Shown: positions 15,723-23,858, counted from the first letter of the stretch. The stretch is DNA of 33,270 bases from Bacillota bacterium (GCA_012728375.1 JAAYFF010000052.1:1-33270); one strand, 5' to 3'. The notes: generated by a model not told the origin, from the letters alone. Numbers and translations are program-made.

Positions 15723-15881
15723 ATATTTTTTCCCTCCGAACCCAATACCATAGATCACCGGCCCGTTAAAAATCCGAAAGTTTCAAGCTGTTCCAGACCG
15801 GAGTAAGGCTTCCTTGAAGTATTCTGCATCATTTTATAAAATCCTTTTTGCGAATAAATTAAACTGACTTAAGTATAGTAA

Positions 15882-15907
15882 AGGGTATACCTTTAAAGGT
15901 ATACCCT
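15882..15907 (-). terminator. Perfect 26-bp palindrome acting as sspF terminator
   Basis: AGGGTATACC-TTTAAA-GGTATACCCT is a perfect palindrome seven bases after the sspF stop, giving a 10-bp stem with a 6-base loop. The minus-strand tail TTTACTATACTT is only moderately U-rich. The symmetric GGTATACC arms could also bind a dimeric regulator of the downstream nicotinate phosphoribosyltransferase gene. Confidence 0.6.
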
Positions 15908-15914
15908 GCCTCCG

Positions 15915-16100
15915 CTAACGTCTTGGAGAGGAGACTGTCCGTTCCGCCCTTTCGATGGCCTTTCTTACCAAGTTTCCGCAATTTCGGGAGGTAACTTCTC
16001 CAAATCCTTCCCTGCGGACTGTTTCGCCAATACCCAGTTCTTCTGCCAGCTCGTATTTGAGAGCTTCGGACATTACACCGGGACGTCTACGACGAGGCAT
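15915..16100 (-). CDS. sspF: Small acid-soluble spore protein, alpha/beta type (SspF)
   Basis: A 61-residue DNA-binding spore protein. The arrangement RRRRPGVMSEALKYELAEEL closely follows B. subtilis SspF as I recall it (RRRGVMS, then a KYELA helix). A second helix-forming segment, GNLVRKAIERAE, follows after GFGEVTSR. Such proteins coat and protect spore DNA. The ATG is preceded by TTGAGGG. It heads the sspF-ispE-glmU-prs neighbourhood, as in Bacillus, and ends in a palindromic terminator. I could not find a convincing sigma-G promoter in the 113-base gap upstream. Confidence 0.9.
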   Translation of the reverse strand: MPRRRRPGVMSEALKYELAEELGIGETVRREGFGEVTSRNCGNLVRKAIERAERTVSSPRR

Positions 16101-16213
16101 AAACCCTCAACTCCCTTAACAGTATTCGCGAAGGCTTTAATATTTTATGTGAAAATGTCAGAAATATAGATGTTATTTTTATCTTCATCCGGCATAAAAA
16201 AGGAATAGAAAGG

Positions 16214-16999
16214 TCATTCTTTTTGATAAATGGTATTATAGCTCTTGGTCAGCCCAAATCTGGCCGGGTTGTTGATATATTCCGCAGAACCGATCACCAG
16301 GAAACCGCCCCTTTTCAGGACTTCGGAAAAACGCCCAAGGAGAAACTCCTGTGTCTCCTGTTTAAAATAAATAAAAACATTGCGGCAAAGGATCATGTGA
16401 CAATCCGGATAGGGAGGGTCAGTAAGAAGATTATGGTGTTTAAAAGTAACGGTTCTTTTGATTTCAGGAATTATGTGATAATCTTCCCCTTCAACTAAAA
16501 AATATTTATGGATAATTTCTTTCCGGGTTTTACCAAGCTGCTTGAGGAAATAGCTCCCTTTTTCAGCTATCTGTAAGGCCTGTTCATCTATGTCGCTGGC
16601 AATAATCTTAACCCTGTCAAGGGCTTTTAACATGTCCATTGCTATAGCCACGCTATAAGGCTCCGCACCGATGGAGCAGCCGGCACTCCAAATCTTGAGC
16701 GCACCTTGTTCCTTTTTTAATAGTTCGACAAAGATTTCCTCCTGCAGATGTTTATATACTTTTTCGTCGCGAAAGAATTCAGAAGTATTGATGGTCAGGT
16801 AATTTAAAAAAGCCTTCATGGCCGGCGGCGAGCCGGACAGATAGTCGAAAAAAAGCCTAAAATCAGGCTTATTTTTCCTCTGCATAAACTGCTTGATACG
16901 CCGCTCCATCTGTTTATCCTTGTACCTGTCCAGGTCCAGGCCGGTTTTTTTGTAAAAAGCAGCTTTAAAGAGACCATAATCCCAAGTATTCGGAGGCAA
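16214..16999 (-). CDS. cheR: Chemotaxis protein methyltransferase CheR
   Basis: A 261-residue CheR that methylates glutamates of chemoreceptors with S-adenosylmethionine. The N-terminal helical domain contains NTSEFFRDEKVY (71-82). The methyltransferase domain has the SAM-binding WSAGCSIGAEPYS (104-116), ASDIDEQALQIAEKG and LCRNVFIYF. Length is normal. The start is TTG with AAGGAGAG upstream, inside the 3' end of the cheB remnant. It is the last gene of the flagellar/chemotaxis operon. With CheB broken just upstream, its methylation would need another demethylating enzyme elsewhere. Confidence 0.96.
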   Translation of the reverse strand: MPPNTWDYGLFKAAFYKKTGLDLDRYKDKQMERRIKQFMQRKNKPDFRLFFDYLSGSPPAMKAFLNYLTINTSEFFRDEKVYKHLQEEIFVELLKKEQGALKIWSAGCSIGAEPYSVAIAMDMLKALDRVKIIASDIDEQALQIAEKGSYFLKQLGKTRKEIIHKYFLVEGEDYHIIPEIKRTVTFKHHNLLTDPPYPDCHMILCRNVFIYFKQETQEFLLGRFSEVLKRGGFLVIGSAEYINNPARFGLTKSYNTIYQKE

Positions 17000-17001
17000 A
17001 G

Positions 17002-17214
17002 CTATCTCTCCTTCCCGTGTTCCCGGCTGAGCAGGTGCATAACGCTGCTGGCAATTTTATCCAGCGGAGCAATTTTATCGGCGGCACCTTTTTTTATTGC
17101 CGCCAGGGGCATACTGCTGATAACTGCAGTGGAGGGGTCCTGAACGATTGTTCTACCGCCATTTCTTTTTATCTGCGCCATTCCTTCAGCAATTTCCTCC
17201 CACATCCTGTCCAA
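17002..17214 (-). pseudogene. cheB: CheB methylesterase remnant (C-terminal fragment)
   Basis: Only about the last 60 residues of CheB are present (GMAQIKRNGGRTIVQD..., SSMPLAAIKKGAADKIAPL); a complete CheB has about 350. The receiver domain and the catalytic Ser and His regions are absent, and the usual GMGxDGAxG catalytic-Asp motif is replaced by MWEEIAEG. The first ten residues of this frame come from DNA that, in another frame, encodes the CheD C-terminus. The TTG or ATG start here is therefore fortuitous, and the gene is the right half of a deletion junction at about 17187-17192. The TAG stop lies just before cheR. It may be translated, but it cannot be an active methylesterase. Confidence 0.85.
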
Positions 17215-17235
17215 GAATTGGTATTCCCAATTCTT
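17213..17235. repeat. Inverted repeat between cheD stop and cheB remnant
   Basis: AAGAATTGG and CCAATTCTT form perfect 9-bp arms around TATTC. It starts directly after the cheD stop. The same bases encode KELGIPILG of the ancestral CheD C-terminus, so the symmetry may be a coding coincidence. No U-tract follows. Confidence 0.6.
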
Positions 17236-17598
17236 TTAGCTTACTGATGACTGCAGCAATATTTTTTCTCCAATGCTGATACCTTTTTTTTGAAAATTGA
17301 AAAGCTGGCTGCCTCCGGCAATCTTTGCCCGGAGGTTTTTTCTTTCAGCACCCAAACTTTCCATTTTACCGATCAAAAGGGGAATGGCTGTATCTGCAAA
17401 TTTTGCTTTATTAAAGGACTCATTCTTGTTTTGCAGCTTACTGTCGGCAAGAAGAATATGCGCCAGCCCACCTACCTTATTTACAGAATCATACAAGGCA
17501 ATCCCCACGCATGAACCCAAGCCGACTGTCACAATAACTCCTTCATTTTTTTTAACAGCCAGATCGGCAATTTTTACTTTGATGGTGTTATCTTCCAT
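17236..17598 (-). CDS. cheD: Chemoreceptor glutamine deamidase CheD, frameshifted C-terminus
   Basis: A 120-residue CheD; the family usually has about 155-165. CheD deamidates receptor glutamines and is a partner of CheC. The catalytic Cys30 (GLGSCVGI) and His47 (GGLAHILL) are intact, as are AKIAGGSQLF and the GISIGEK strand. After codon 112 the zero frame ends in ILLQSSVS. The -1 frame continues the expected CheD sequence NIAAVISKLKELGIPILGQD and on through VGGNC, up to a TGA at 17186-17188. The break lies at a run of six As (17262-17267). The last 20-30 residues of the family are absent in any frame, lost in the junction with cheB. It could be a sequencing indel, a real mutation or slippage. 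The start ATG is four bases after the cheC stop. Confidence 0.85.
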   Translation of the reverse strand: MEDNTIKVKIADLAVKKNEGVIVTVGLGSCVGIALYDSVNKVGGLAHILLADSKLQNKNESFNKAKFADTAIPLLIGKMESLGAERKNLRAKIAGGSQLFNFQKKGISIGEKILLQSSVS

Positions 17599-17602
17599 AT
17601 GA

Positions 17603-18208
17603 TTACCTGAGCCCTAAAATCGAAAATATTTTCTCCAAGGCACCGCCATCGGGGAGAATGAGAATATTTCCATCTATCCGGCTTTCCATGGTTCTGATCG
17701 TCGTCCGCAGGAGAACCACTTCATCGTCAATGAGCTGATTTTCAGCCATTACGGTAGATATGATTGCACCGGACATATCCACGGCAATTTGCGGAGGGGA
17801 CGGGAGAAGGTTAAGTCCCGTCATCAGAGAAACCGCATTTAAATAAGATCCCGTCAGAATATTCCCAACCTCGATAAGCACCGAAATGCCCATCTGGTCC
17901 AATCCCCCTTTTGTCCCCGGTATCAAATTTGTAATAAGGTTGGCCGCGCTGTCCAGGGAGAGAACAAAAAGAACGGTCAAATCAACATCCCCCGCAGCTT
18001 TAATATATACTCCTGCCACGGGGATCTCCTCTTCCCCCAGCGACTCCGGGGCATCCTGGAGAGGAACCAGTGTAGCCACGGGAATATCCATATTAATCTT
18101 CTCTTCTCCTAACAACTGGGAAAGAGAAGTCACCGCGTTCCCAATACCAATATTGGCCAGCTCTTTTAAAGCATCAAGCATGTTGTCATCAATTTTAAAT
18201 GCATGCAA
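17603..18208 (-). CDS. cheC: CheY-P phosphatase CheC
   Basis: A 201-residue CheC that dephosphorylates CheY-P and binds CheD. Both phosphatase motifs, (D/S)-x3-E-x2-N, are intact: D12-E16-N19 in LDALKELANIGIGNA and S109-E113-N116 in SVLIEVGNILTG. There is no FliN domain, so it is a soluble CheC, unlike the three-fold CheC-FliN fusion in the same operon. The start is TTG with GAGGTGAC seven bases upstream. It lies between cheY and cheD, close to both. Confidence 0.95.
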   Translation of the reverse strand: MHAFKIDDNMLDALKELANIGIGNAVTSLSQLLGEEKINMDIPVATLVPLQDAPESLGEEEIPVAGVYIKAAGDVDLTVLFVLSLDSAANLITNLIPGTKGGLDQMGISVLIEVGNILTGSYLNAVSLMTGLNLLPSPPQIAVDMSGAIISTVMAENQLIDDEVVLLRTTIRTMESRIDGNILILPDGGALEKIFSILGLR

Positions 18209-18242
18209 AAAGTGTCACCTCGAATCCTGAAGCTCTTTTTTG

Positions 18243-18608
18243 CTAACCAATAACTTTTTGCAGAGCTTCGACAATTCGATCGGGCTGGAACGGTTTGACG
18301 ATAAAATCCTTTGCTCCTGAATTCAATGCTTCAATGACCAAGGCTTTCTGGCCCATTGCGCTGACCACAACAATTTTGGCGTCCGGATCTTTTTCCATAA
18401 TCTTTTTTATGGCCGTAATACCATCCATATTGGGCATGGTAATATCCATGGTCACAAGATCGGGCTTGATGATCATATACTGTTCTACGGCCTGCACCCC
18501 ATCCTCGGCTTCACCGGCTATTTCATACCCGTTCTTTACCAAAATATTGCGTAAAGTCATCCGCATAAAGGCAATATCATCAGTGATTAAAATTCTCTTT
18601 CCCAACAT
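18243..18608 (-). CDS. cheY: Chemotaxis response regulator CheY
   Basis: A 121-residue single-domain receiver. The acidic pair Asp10/Asp11 (ITDD), phosphorylation site Asp55 (TMDITMP), Ser83 (VVSAMG) and Lys105 (VKPF) are all present. I place the start at the ATG at 18608, which has GGGAGGG just upstream and gives a normal N-terminus (MLGKRILITDD). This start lies within the last codons of cheA (29-base overlap), so the two are translationally coupled. CheY-P should bind FliM and the FliY-like switch protein, and be dephosphorylated by CheC-type domains. Confidence 0.95.
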   Translation of the reverse strand: MLGKRILITDDIAFMRMTLRNILVKNGYEIAGEAEDGVQAVEQYMIIKPDLVTMDITMPNMDGITAIKKIMEKDPDAKIVVVSAMGQKALVIEALNSGAKDFIVKPFQPDRIVEALQKVIG

Positions 18609-20709
18609 TAACCCTCCCATCTTCAAGCAATCCGGCAATATCTAAAATAAGAGTCACCCTCCCGTCTCCCAGTACTGTTGCTCCGGCAACCCCTTTGATA
18701 TCATTAATAAAACTGCTCAGGGATTTGATGACAACCTCCTGCTGCCCCATAAGTTCATCGACTATGAAGCCGGCTTTTTTCTCCCCTGCCTGAACAACCA
18801 CTACGGGATACACCTCCTGTTCCTCAAAAAAACCCATGCCGAGTTCTTCTTTTAAACAGTAAAGCGGCAGGACCTCTTCCCTTAACGTAATAACCTTGCC
18901 CTGCTGTATGGTTCTTATCTCGTGAGGTTCGACAAAAAGATTCTCCCGGATCGCCTCAATAGGAATAGCAAATACTTCTTCTCCGGCTCTCACCATTAAT
19001 GTCCTGATAATCGCCAGGGTCAAAGGCAATCTTAGAATAAACTTAGATCCCTTTCCCTGCTCACTTTTAACTTCCACAGTACCGTTTAAAGCTTCTATGG
19101 ATGTTTTCACCACATCCATGCCCACACCCCGCCCTGAAATATCCGTCACTTCCGCAGATGTGCTGAAGCCGCTGCGAAAAATCAAGCGGATTGCTTCATC
19201 GGCTTCCATTACTTCGGCCTCTTCGCGTGTAATTATATTTTTCTGGACAGCCTTTTCTTTCACCTTTTCAGGGTCAATACCAGAGCCGTCATCTTCCACG
19301 CTCACCACAACATGGCTCCCCTCGTGATGCGCCTCCAGATGTATTGTCCCGACCGGTCTTTTCCCTTTTCTTTTTCTTTCTTCCTCATCCTCGATCCCGT
19401 GGTCAACAGCATTCCGCAACAAGTGGACCAGAGGATCCCCGATCTGGTTCACGATGGTGCGATCCAGTTCTGTTTCCTCTCCGGAAATAATTAATTCTAT
19501 TTCCTTTCCCCTCTCCTGGCTCAGATCCCGCACCATCCGCGGGAAACGATCAAACACCTGCTTGATGGGAACCATGCGCAAGGTCATAACTGCGCTCTGA
19601 AGTTCCGTTGTTACCCGCTCCAGCTGCTCCAGCGAAGCTTCCAAATTTTCATTTTTAAATTGCTTTCCCAGTTCCAGCACTCTGGTACGGTTAATAATCA
19701 ATTCTCCCACAAGATTGACAAGGGCATCGAGTTTCGCTGTCTCTACCCGGACCGTTTTTTCAGAGGAGCGGTTTAAAGAAGGCTGCACCTTTTTGGCAAC
19801 CTGCGATGAAACCGCGCCGCCTTGGTCGCCGTTTCTTTTTTCCCGGGCATTTGCCCCGGCCGTACCTTGCGCTTCTTGTAGTGGGGGTGCGGCTTTTTCG
19901 CTCCCGTCTTCCAGGAAGAGGGAAGATATTATTACTTTTTCAACCTCTGCAATTCCTTTAATACTTTTTTCCAGCTCATTAATATCAAGATCCGGTTTTC
20001 CCAATAACAAAAAAGAAAAATCCCGGTCAAATTTTTCTTCCTCCATAGCCTGCATGGACGGGTATGTTTTAACGATCTCTCCATGCTTCTCGATCACTTT
20101 ATAGACCATATAAGAGCGAACGGATTTTAATAATGAACCTTCCCGCAACCACACATTAATGTGATAGGAATTCTCGCCCCTGGAAGCAGCATCCTTAAGC
20201 ATTTCCTTTTCAAATTCGTTGAGTTCAGCTTTAATAAACGCATCTTTGGCCGCGGCATCCCGTTCGGTTTCCTGATCTTCCGGACTGTTTTCCCCGTCAA
20301 TCCCTTTTTCCAGAGGGCGGGATTCTTCCTTGCCGGCACTTTCATACCATCCCTGGAGTTTCTTTTCCAGAGCCTGAACATCGGAGGAAAAATTTTTCTG
20401 ATTATCCAGGTCGTTAATCATTACCTGGACCAGATCAACCGCCTCAAACAGCAAGTTTACAAGGTCTGTCCCCACGGAAATTTCTCCGGAGCGAAGCTTG
20501 TCCAGAAGATTTTCCATCTCATGAGTCAGCTTCATAATTAACTCATACCCCATGGTACCGGACATTCCTTTTAAGCTGTGGGCAGCCCTGAACATCTCTG
20601 TGAGGTTTTCCGTTGCAGTTGGGTCCTTCTCCAACTCCAACATGCAGTCCGTCATATTTTGTAAATATTCCTGCGCTTCTGCCAGAAAAAGATCTCTATA
20701 CTCTTCCAT
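18580..20709 (-). CDS. cheA: Chemotaxis histidine kinase CheA
   Basis: A 709-residue CheA. Domains in order: P1 (Hpt) with phosphorylated His44 in AAHSLKGMSGTMG; a Glu/Lys-rich linker; P2 response-regulator-binding domain at about 170-262; P3 dimerisation with VETAKLDALVNLVGELIINR; P4 kinase with N-box HLLRNAVDHGIED, G1 VEDDGSGIDPEK and F/G2 boxes SGFSTSAEVTDISGRGVGMD; and a P5 CheW-like domain to the C-terminus. It phosphorylates CheY in receptor arrays with CheW. The ATG follows a G-rich ribosome site. It lies 55 bases after cheW. Confidence 0.97.
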   Translation of the reverse strand: MEEYRDLFLAEAQEYLQNMTDCMLELEKDPTATENLTEMFRAAHSLKGMSGTMGYELIMKLTHEMENLLDKLRSGEISVGTDLVNLLFEAVDLVQVMINDLDNQKNFSSDVQALEKKLQGWYESAGKEESRPLEKGIDGENSPEDQETERDAAAKDAFIKAELNEFEKEMLKDAASRGENSYHINVWLREGSLLKSVRSYMVYKVIEKHGEIVKTYPSMQAMEEEKFDRDFSFLLLGKPDLDINELEKSIKGIAEVEKVIISSLFLEDGSEKAAPPLQEAQGTAGANAREKRNGDQGGAVSSQVAKKVQPSLNRSSEKTVRVETAKLDALVNLVGELIINRTRVLELGKQFKNENLEASLEQLERVTTELQSAVMTLRMVPIKQVFDRFPRMVRDLSQERGKEIELIISGEETELDRTIVNQIGDPLVHLLRNAVDHGIEDEEERKRKGKRPVGTIHLEAHHEGSHVVVSVEDDGSGIDPEKVKEKAVQKNIITREEAEVMEADEAIRLIFRSGFSTSAEVTDISGRGVGMDVVKTSIEALNGTVEVKSEQGKGSKFILRLPLTLAIIRTLMVRAGEEVFAIPIEAIRENLFVEPHEIRTIQQGKVITLREEVLPLYCLKEELGMGFFEEQEVYPVVVVQAGEKKAGFIVDELMGQQEVVIKSLSSFINDIKGVAGATVLGDGRVTLILDIAGLLEDGRVNVGKENFNH

Positions 20710-20764
20710 ACCCCTCCCCCTTTCTTGCCGGGCCGGATTGTTTGCACAACCAACAATTGCTCGA

Positions 20765-21247
20765 TTATTTGCTGAGCGTGACCTCTTCCAGAGATATAAT
20801 TTCTTCTGTCGTCAGAATCCTCTCCAGATTGAGAATGATCAGCAGCCGCTCCTCCACTTTGCCGACTCCCTTAATAAGATCTGTACGGGTACCGGCAATT
20901 CTGGCCGGAGGAGGCTGGATCGCCGAAGAGGAAAAACGCAAAACTTCTGTTACCGAATCGACAATCAAGCCCACGTTGCTGTCCTGGATCTCCACAATAA
21001 TAATCCGCGTCTGCTCGCTTCTTTCTCCCTCGGGAAGCTCAAAGCGCTTTCTAAGGTCGACAACGGGTATTACCTCACCCCGTAGGTTAATTAACCCTTC
21101 AATATAATGGGCTGATTGGGGAAGGGGAGTAACCCGGGTCATCTTCAAAACTTCCCTCACCTGATGAATATCCACTGCAAACTCTTCTTTTTCGAGCTTG
21201 AATGCTACCATCTGAACTTCCGCTACAGCTTCATTATTACTGGCCAA
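20765..21247 (-). CDS. cheW: Chemotaxis coupling protein CheW
   Basis: A 160-residue CheW that links receptors to CheA. The family pattern is clear: FAVDIHQVREVLKM, the GLINLRGEVIPVVDLRKRF core, IIIVEIQDSNVGLIVDSVTEVL and a final GVGKVEERLLIILNLERIL. The start is TTG with AGGAGTG seven bases upstream. It lies 19 bases after the CheC-FliN fusion gene, which places it in the same transcript. Confidence 0.96.
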   Translation of the reverse strand: MASNNEAVAEVQMVAFKLEKEEFAVDIHQVREVLKMTRVTPLPQSAHYIEGLINLRGEVIPVVDLRKRFELPEGERSEQTRIIIVEIQDSNVGLIVDSVTEVLRFSSSAIQPPPARIAGTRTDLIKGVGKVEERLLIILNLERILTTEEIISLEEVTLSK

Positions 21248-21266
21248 TTTTTTTCACTCCTAAACT

Positions 21267-23681
21267 TTAATACTTGGGACGGACTATCTCCGTAATTTTA
21301 ACCCCGAACTGACCGTTCACCAGAACCACCTCTCCCGTGGCTACCAGCCGTTCATGGGCAAACAGCTCCACAGGTTCGCCTAAAAACCGGTTTAGGCCGA
21401 TAATTTCTCCCGGCAGCAGGGAAAATACTCTTTTCAACGGCATTCTGGCCTTGCCCAGTACTGCCCGGATCTCCAGGGGAATATCTTTAATAAGGTTTAG
21501 CTTGGCGTACTCCTCATCCGATAGCTGTTTGGCTGCTGCCCCTCCGGGAAATGACACAACCGCCGCCTGTTCTTCCCCGGCAAAAATAGGAACTTCCTCT
21601 TCTTCGCGGGCAGGTTCATCAGGAGGCGCAGGTGTTTCGTCAACCTCGCTTACTTCATGGTCTTGGACCGGCTCCGGATGCTCCGGCACCTCTTGACCGG
21701 TAAAGGCAGAAAGAAGAAAAGAGGTAATCTCACTGGCAAAATCCAGAGGTATCAGCTGCAAAAGAGTGCTGTCAATGAGGCCTTCCACCTCCATCCGGAA
21801 AGCAACCTGTACCAGGGGCATATTCTCATCAAAGTGCAAAGTGCCCAGTTGTGATTCATCGTTAAGCTTCGTATAAAGGATCTCCGGTGGGGAAATATCG
21901 ATCATGCGGTCCAAAAAATCGGACATAGCCGTAGCAGCAGAACCCATCATCTGGTTCATGGCCTCACTGATCGCGGAAATTTCCAGTTCATTGAGTTCCT
22001 GCGGCCGCTCGGGGGGTTCCATCCCCATCATCAAACCGATGATGACCAGTGCATCCTCTTGATTAATAATGAGGATATTATTTCCGTCCAATCCCTTAAC
22101 ATAATTGACCATAACAACAAGGCAGGGAACCGGATAGCTTAAGCTGACCTCCTTCATGGTTGTCAGGGTTACCTGCGGCGCGGTGATATTAACTTTTTTG
22201 TTGATTAACTCGGATAGAGCCGTAGCGGAAGCGCCGAGGGAAATATTTCCCACTTCCGCCAGGGCATCTTTTTGCATTTCGCTTAAGCTTTCTCCGGAAC
22301 CTTCCGGTGCGGGAGCAACTGGAGCAGCGTCATAGGCAGGCAAGCCAAAGTCCTGGATCTCCCCGTCGTCCCCTGCCATATTCTGTAAAAGAAAGGAGGA
22401 AATTTCCTTGGCAAATGGGAAAGGAATTATTTGAATCAGCCGGCTCTGCAGAAGATCGCCTATAGTTAGCTGAAAAGATATTTGCAAAACCGGTTCCGAA
22501 GGATCTATTTGGTTAACCTGTATTATTTCTTTGTCAAGATCGGCACGAAGTAAACGGGGCGGGGAAATATCGATCTTGCGGTCTAAAAATTGGGACATAG
22601 CCGTAGCAGCAGAACCCATCATCTGGTTCATGGCCTCGCTGACCGCGCTCATTTCCATCTCCCCAACTGTCCGGGGGGCATCCTCAGCGGGAAGCCCGAG
22701 CATTAAACCGGCAATCAGCGCTGCATCTTCTTCTTTGAGGATAAGAATACTTTCTCCCTGCAGCCCCTCCTGGTAATTAATCCTGGCAATAACGCTGGAA
22801 AGCGGGTACTGTTCCCCAAGTTTTTCCATCGTCGTCAGGGAAAGCTTTGGAGTTGTAATCTGCACCCGCTGATCGACCAGCTGGGATAGAGCTGTTGCTG
22901 ATGATCCCAGGGATATGTTTCCGATTTCAGCCAGGGTATCTTTTTCCAGTTCGTTTAAAAAATCATCCAGTGAAGGTAAATTTGCCGCCGGAGCGGCAAA
23001 GTCTCCCTCCGGATTTAAAAGTGCTTCCAATTCCGGAGGCGGGCCCTCTTTCGCTGAATCATTTTGAACAGTGGACTCCTCATCGTCTATATCTATCCCC
23101 AACCCTTTCATCAACGGCGTTAAAATATTCTGAAGAAAAAAGCGGGGAAAAAGCTGTATTAGATTTATGCTCTCATCCGGTTCAATCTCCAGAAGAAAAG
23201 TAAAAATTACCCAGCGCTCCTCCTCCGCAAACCCAAGGGCACCGAAATCCCTGTCCGCTGTAGCAAGGAGTTCTACTGACGTGTCCGGTACCTGGGCAAT
23301 ACCAAGAAAGGTTGCCAGAGAAGCCGCATAAGAGCCCATGAGAATGCTCATGGCTTCGCCAACGGCTTCCATCCCTGGAACACCCGCATCTTGAGCTGTA
23401 CTTTCCCTTTCCTCCGGCATTAAACCGGCCAGAAAGGCAGCATCCCGCTCCTTAAGCAAAAGGAAGCAGGTCCCTTCAAGGCTGTTCTTGAAATCGACAC
23501 GCGTCAGAACCGCACCACTATTGTAGCGTTCCTGCAAAGCCGCAGTTGTCATTTCCTCAATTTCCGGAGGGGAGAGGCGGGCAACCCTCTTCAGCAAACT
23601 GAAAAGAGCCGTTACAGCAGAGCCCATGGAGACATTGCTAAGTTCCAATAAGACATCTTTTTCCACGGGCTTTAATTCCAT
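21267..23681 (-). CDS. FliY-like switch protein with three CheC domains and a FliN domain
   Basis: An 804-residue fusion; B. subtilis FliY (one CheC-like region plus FliN) has about 380. Three CheC modules lie at about 1-200, 240-440 and 465-665, and a SpoA/FliN domain at 725-804 (LNLIKDIPLEI..., PGEIIGLNRFLGEPVEL, GQFGVKITEIV). Phosphatase motifs (D/S-x3-E-x2-N): module 1 D9-E13-N16, with a defective second site E105-E109-S112 (Asn replaced by Ser); module 2 D248-E252-N255 and S345-E349-N352; module 3 D472-E476-N479 and S569-E573-N576. Pro/Glu-rich linkers separate the modules. It should sit in the C-ring through its FliN domain and hydrolyse CheY-P there. The ATG has GGAGGAA upstream. A separate FliN is encoded next to it. 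Confidence 0.92.
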   Translation of the reverse strand: MELKPVEKDVLLELSNVSMGSAVTALFSLLKRVARLSPPEIEEMTTAALQERYNSGAVLTRVDFKNSLEGTCFLLLKERDAAFLAGLMPEERESTAQDAGVPGMEAVGEAMSILMGSYAASLATFLGIAQVPDTSVELLATADRDFGALGFAEEERWVIFTFLLEIEPDESINLIQLFPRFFLQNILTPLMKGLGIDIDDEESTVQNDSAKEGPPPELEALLNPEGDFAAPAANLPSLDDFLNELEKDTLAEIGNISLGSSATALSQLVDQRVQITTPKLSLTTMEKLGEQYPLSSVIARINYQEGLQGESILILKEEDAALIAGLMLGLPAEDAPRTVGEMEMSAVSEAMNQMMGSAATAMSQFLDRKIDISPPRLLRADLDKEIIQVNQIDPSEPVLQISFQLTIGDLLQSRLIQIIPFPFAKEISSFLLQNMAGDDGEIQDFGLPAYDAAPVAPAPEGSGESLSEMQKDALAEVGNISLGASATALSELINKKVNITAPQVTLTTMKEVSLSYPVPCLVVMVNYVKGLDGNNILIINQEDALVIIGLMMGMEPPERPQELNELEISAISEAMNQMMGSAATAMSDFLDRMIDISPPEILYTKLNDESQLGTLHFDENMPLVQVAFRMEVEGLIDSTLLQLIPLDFASEITSFLLSAFTGQEVPEHPEPVQDHEVSEVDETPAPPDEPAREEEEVPIFAGEEQAAVVSFPGGAAAKQLSDEEYAKLNLIKDIPLEIRAVLGKARMPLKRVFSLLPGEIIGLNRFLGEPVELFAHERLVATGEVVLVNGQFGVKITEIVRPKY
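21921..22637. repeat. 45-bp exact direct repeat within the CheC-CheC-FliN gene
   Basis: The 45 bases at 21921-21965 recur without mismatch at 22593-22637, 672 bases (224 codons) apart. They encode the second phosphatase helix (EAMNQMMGSAATAMS) of modules 3 and 2. The surrounding modules are much less alike at the DNA level, so strong constraint or local gene conversion is implied. Confidence 0.9.
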
Positions 23682-23858
23682 TGTCTATTCCTCCACGGCG
23701 TTATTGTTTTCATCTTTTACTGAAATCGTATGGTCTTTACTATTTCAACTATAAAACCAAAAAACCAGCATCTGAGGAAAAATTCGGCATAAAAAAATAA
23801 AATCCTGCAAAACCGCGTAAAATGTCGCAATAAGAATATAAAATAAAAACTTCAGTTC

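Noticed and set aside
16101-16213. Sigma-G promoter for sspF
   Set aside because: A CATAAAA element resembles the -10 of sigma-G, but no GHATR-type -35 occurs at suitable spacing.
17213-17235. Inverted repeat after cheD as a terminator
   Set aside because: No U-tract follows on the minus strand, and the bases encode the ancestral CheD segment KELGIPILG, so the symmetry is probably incidental.
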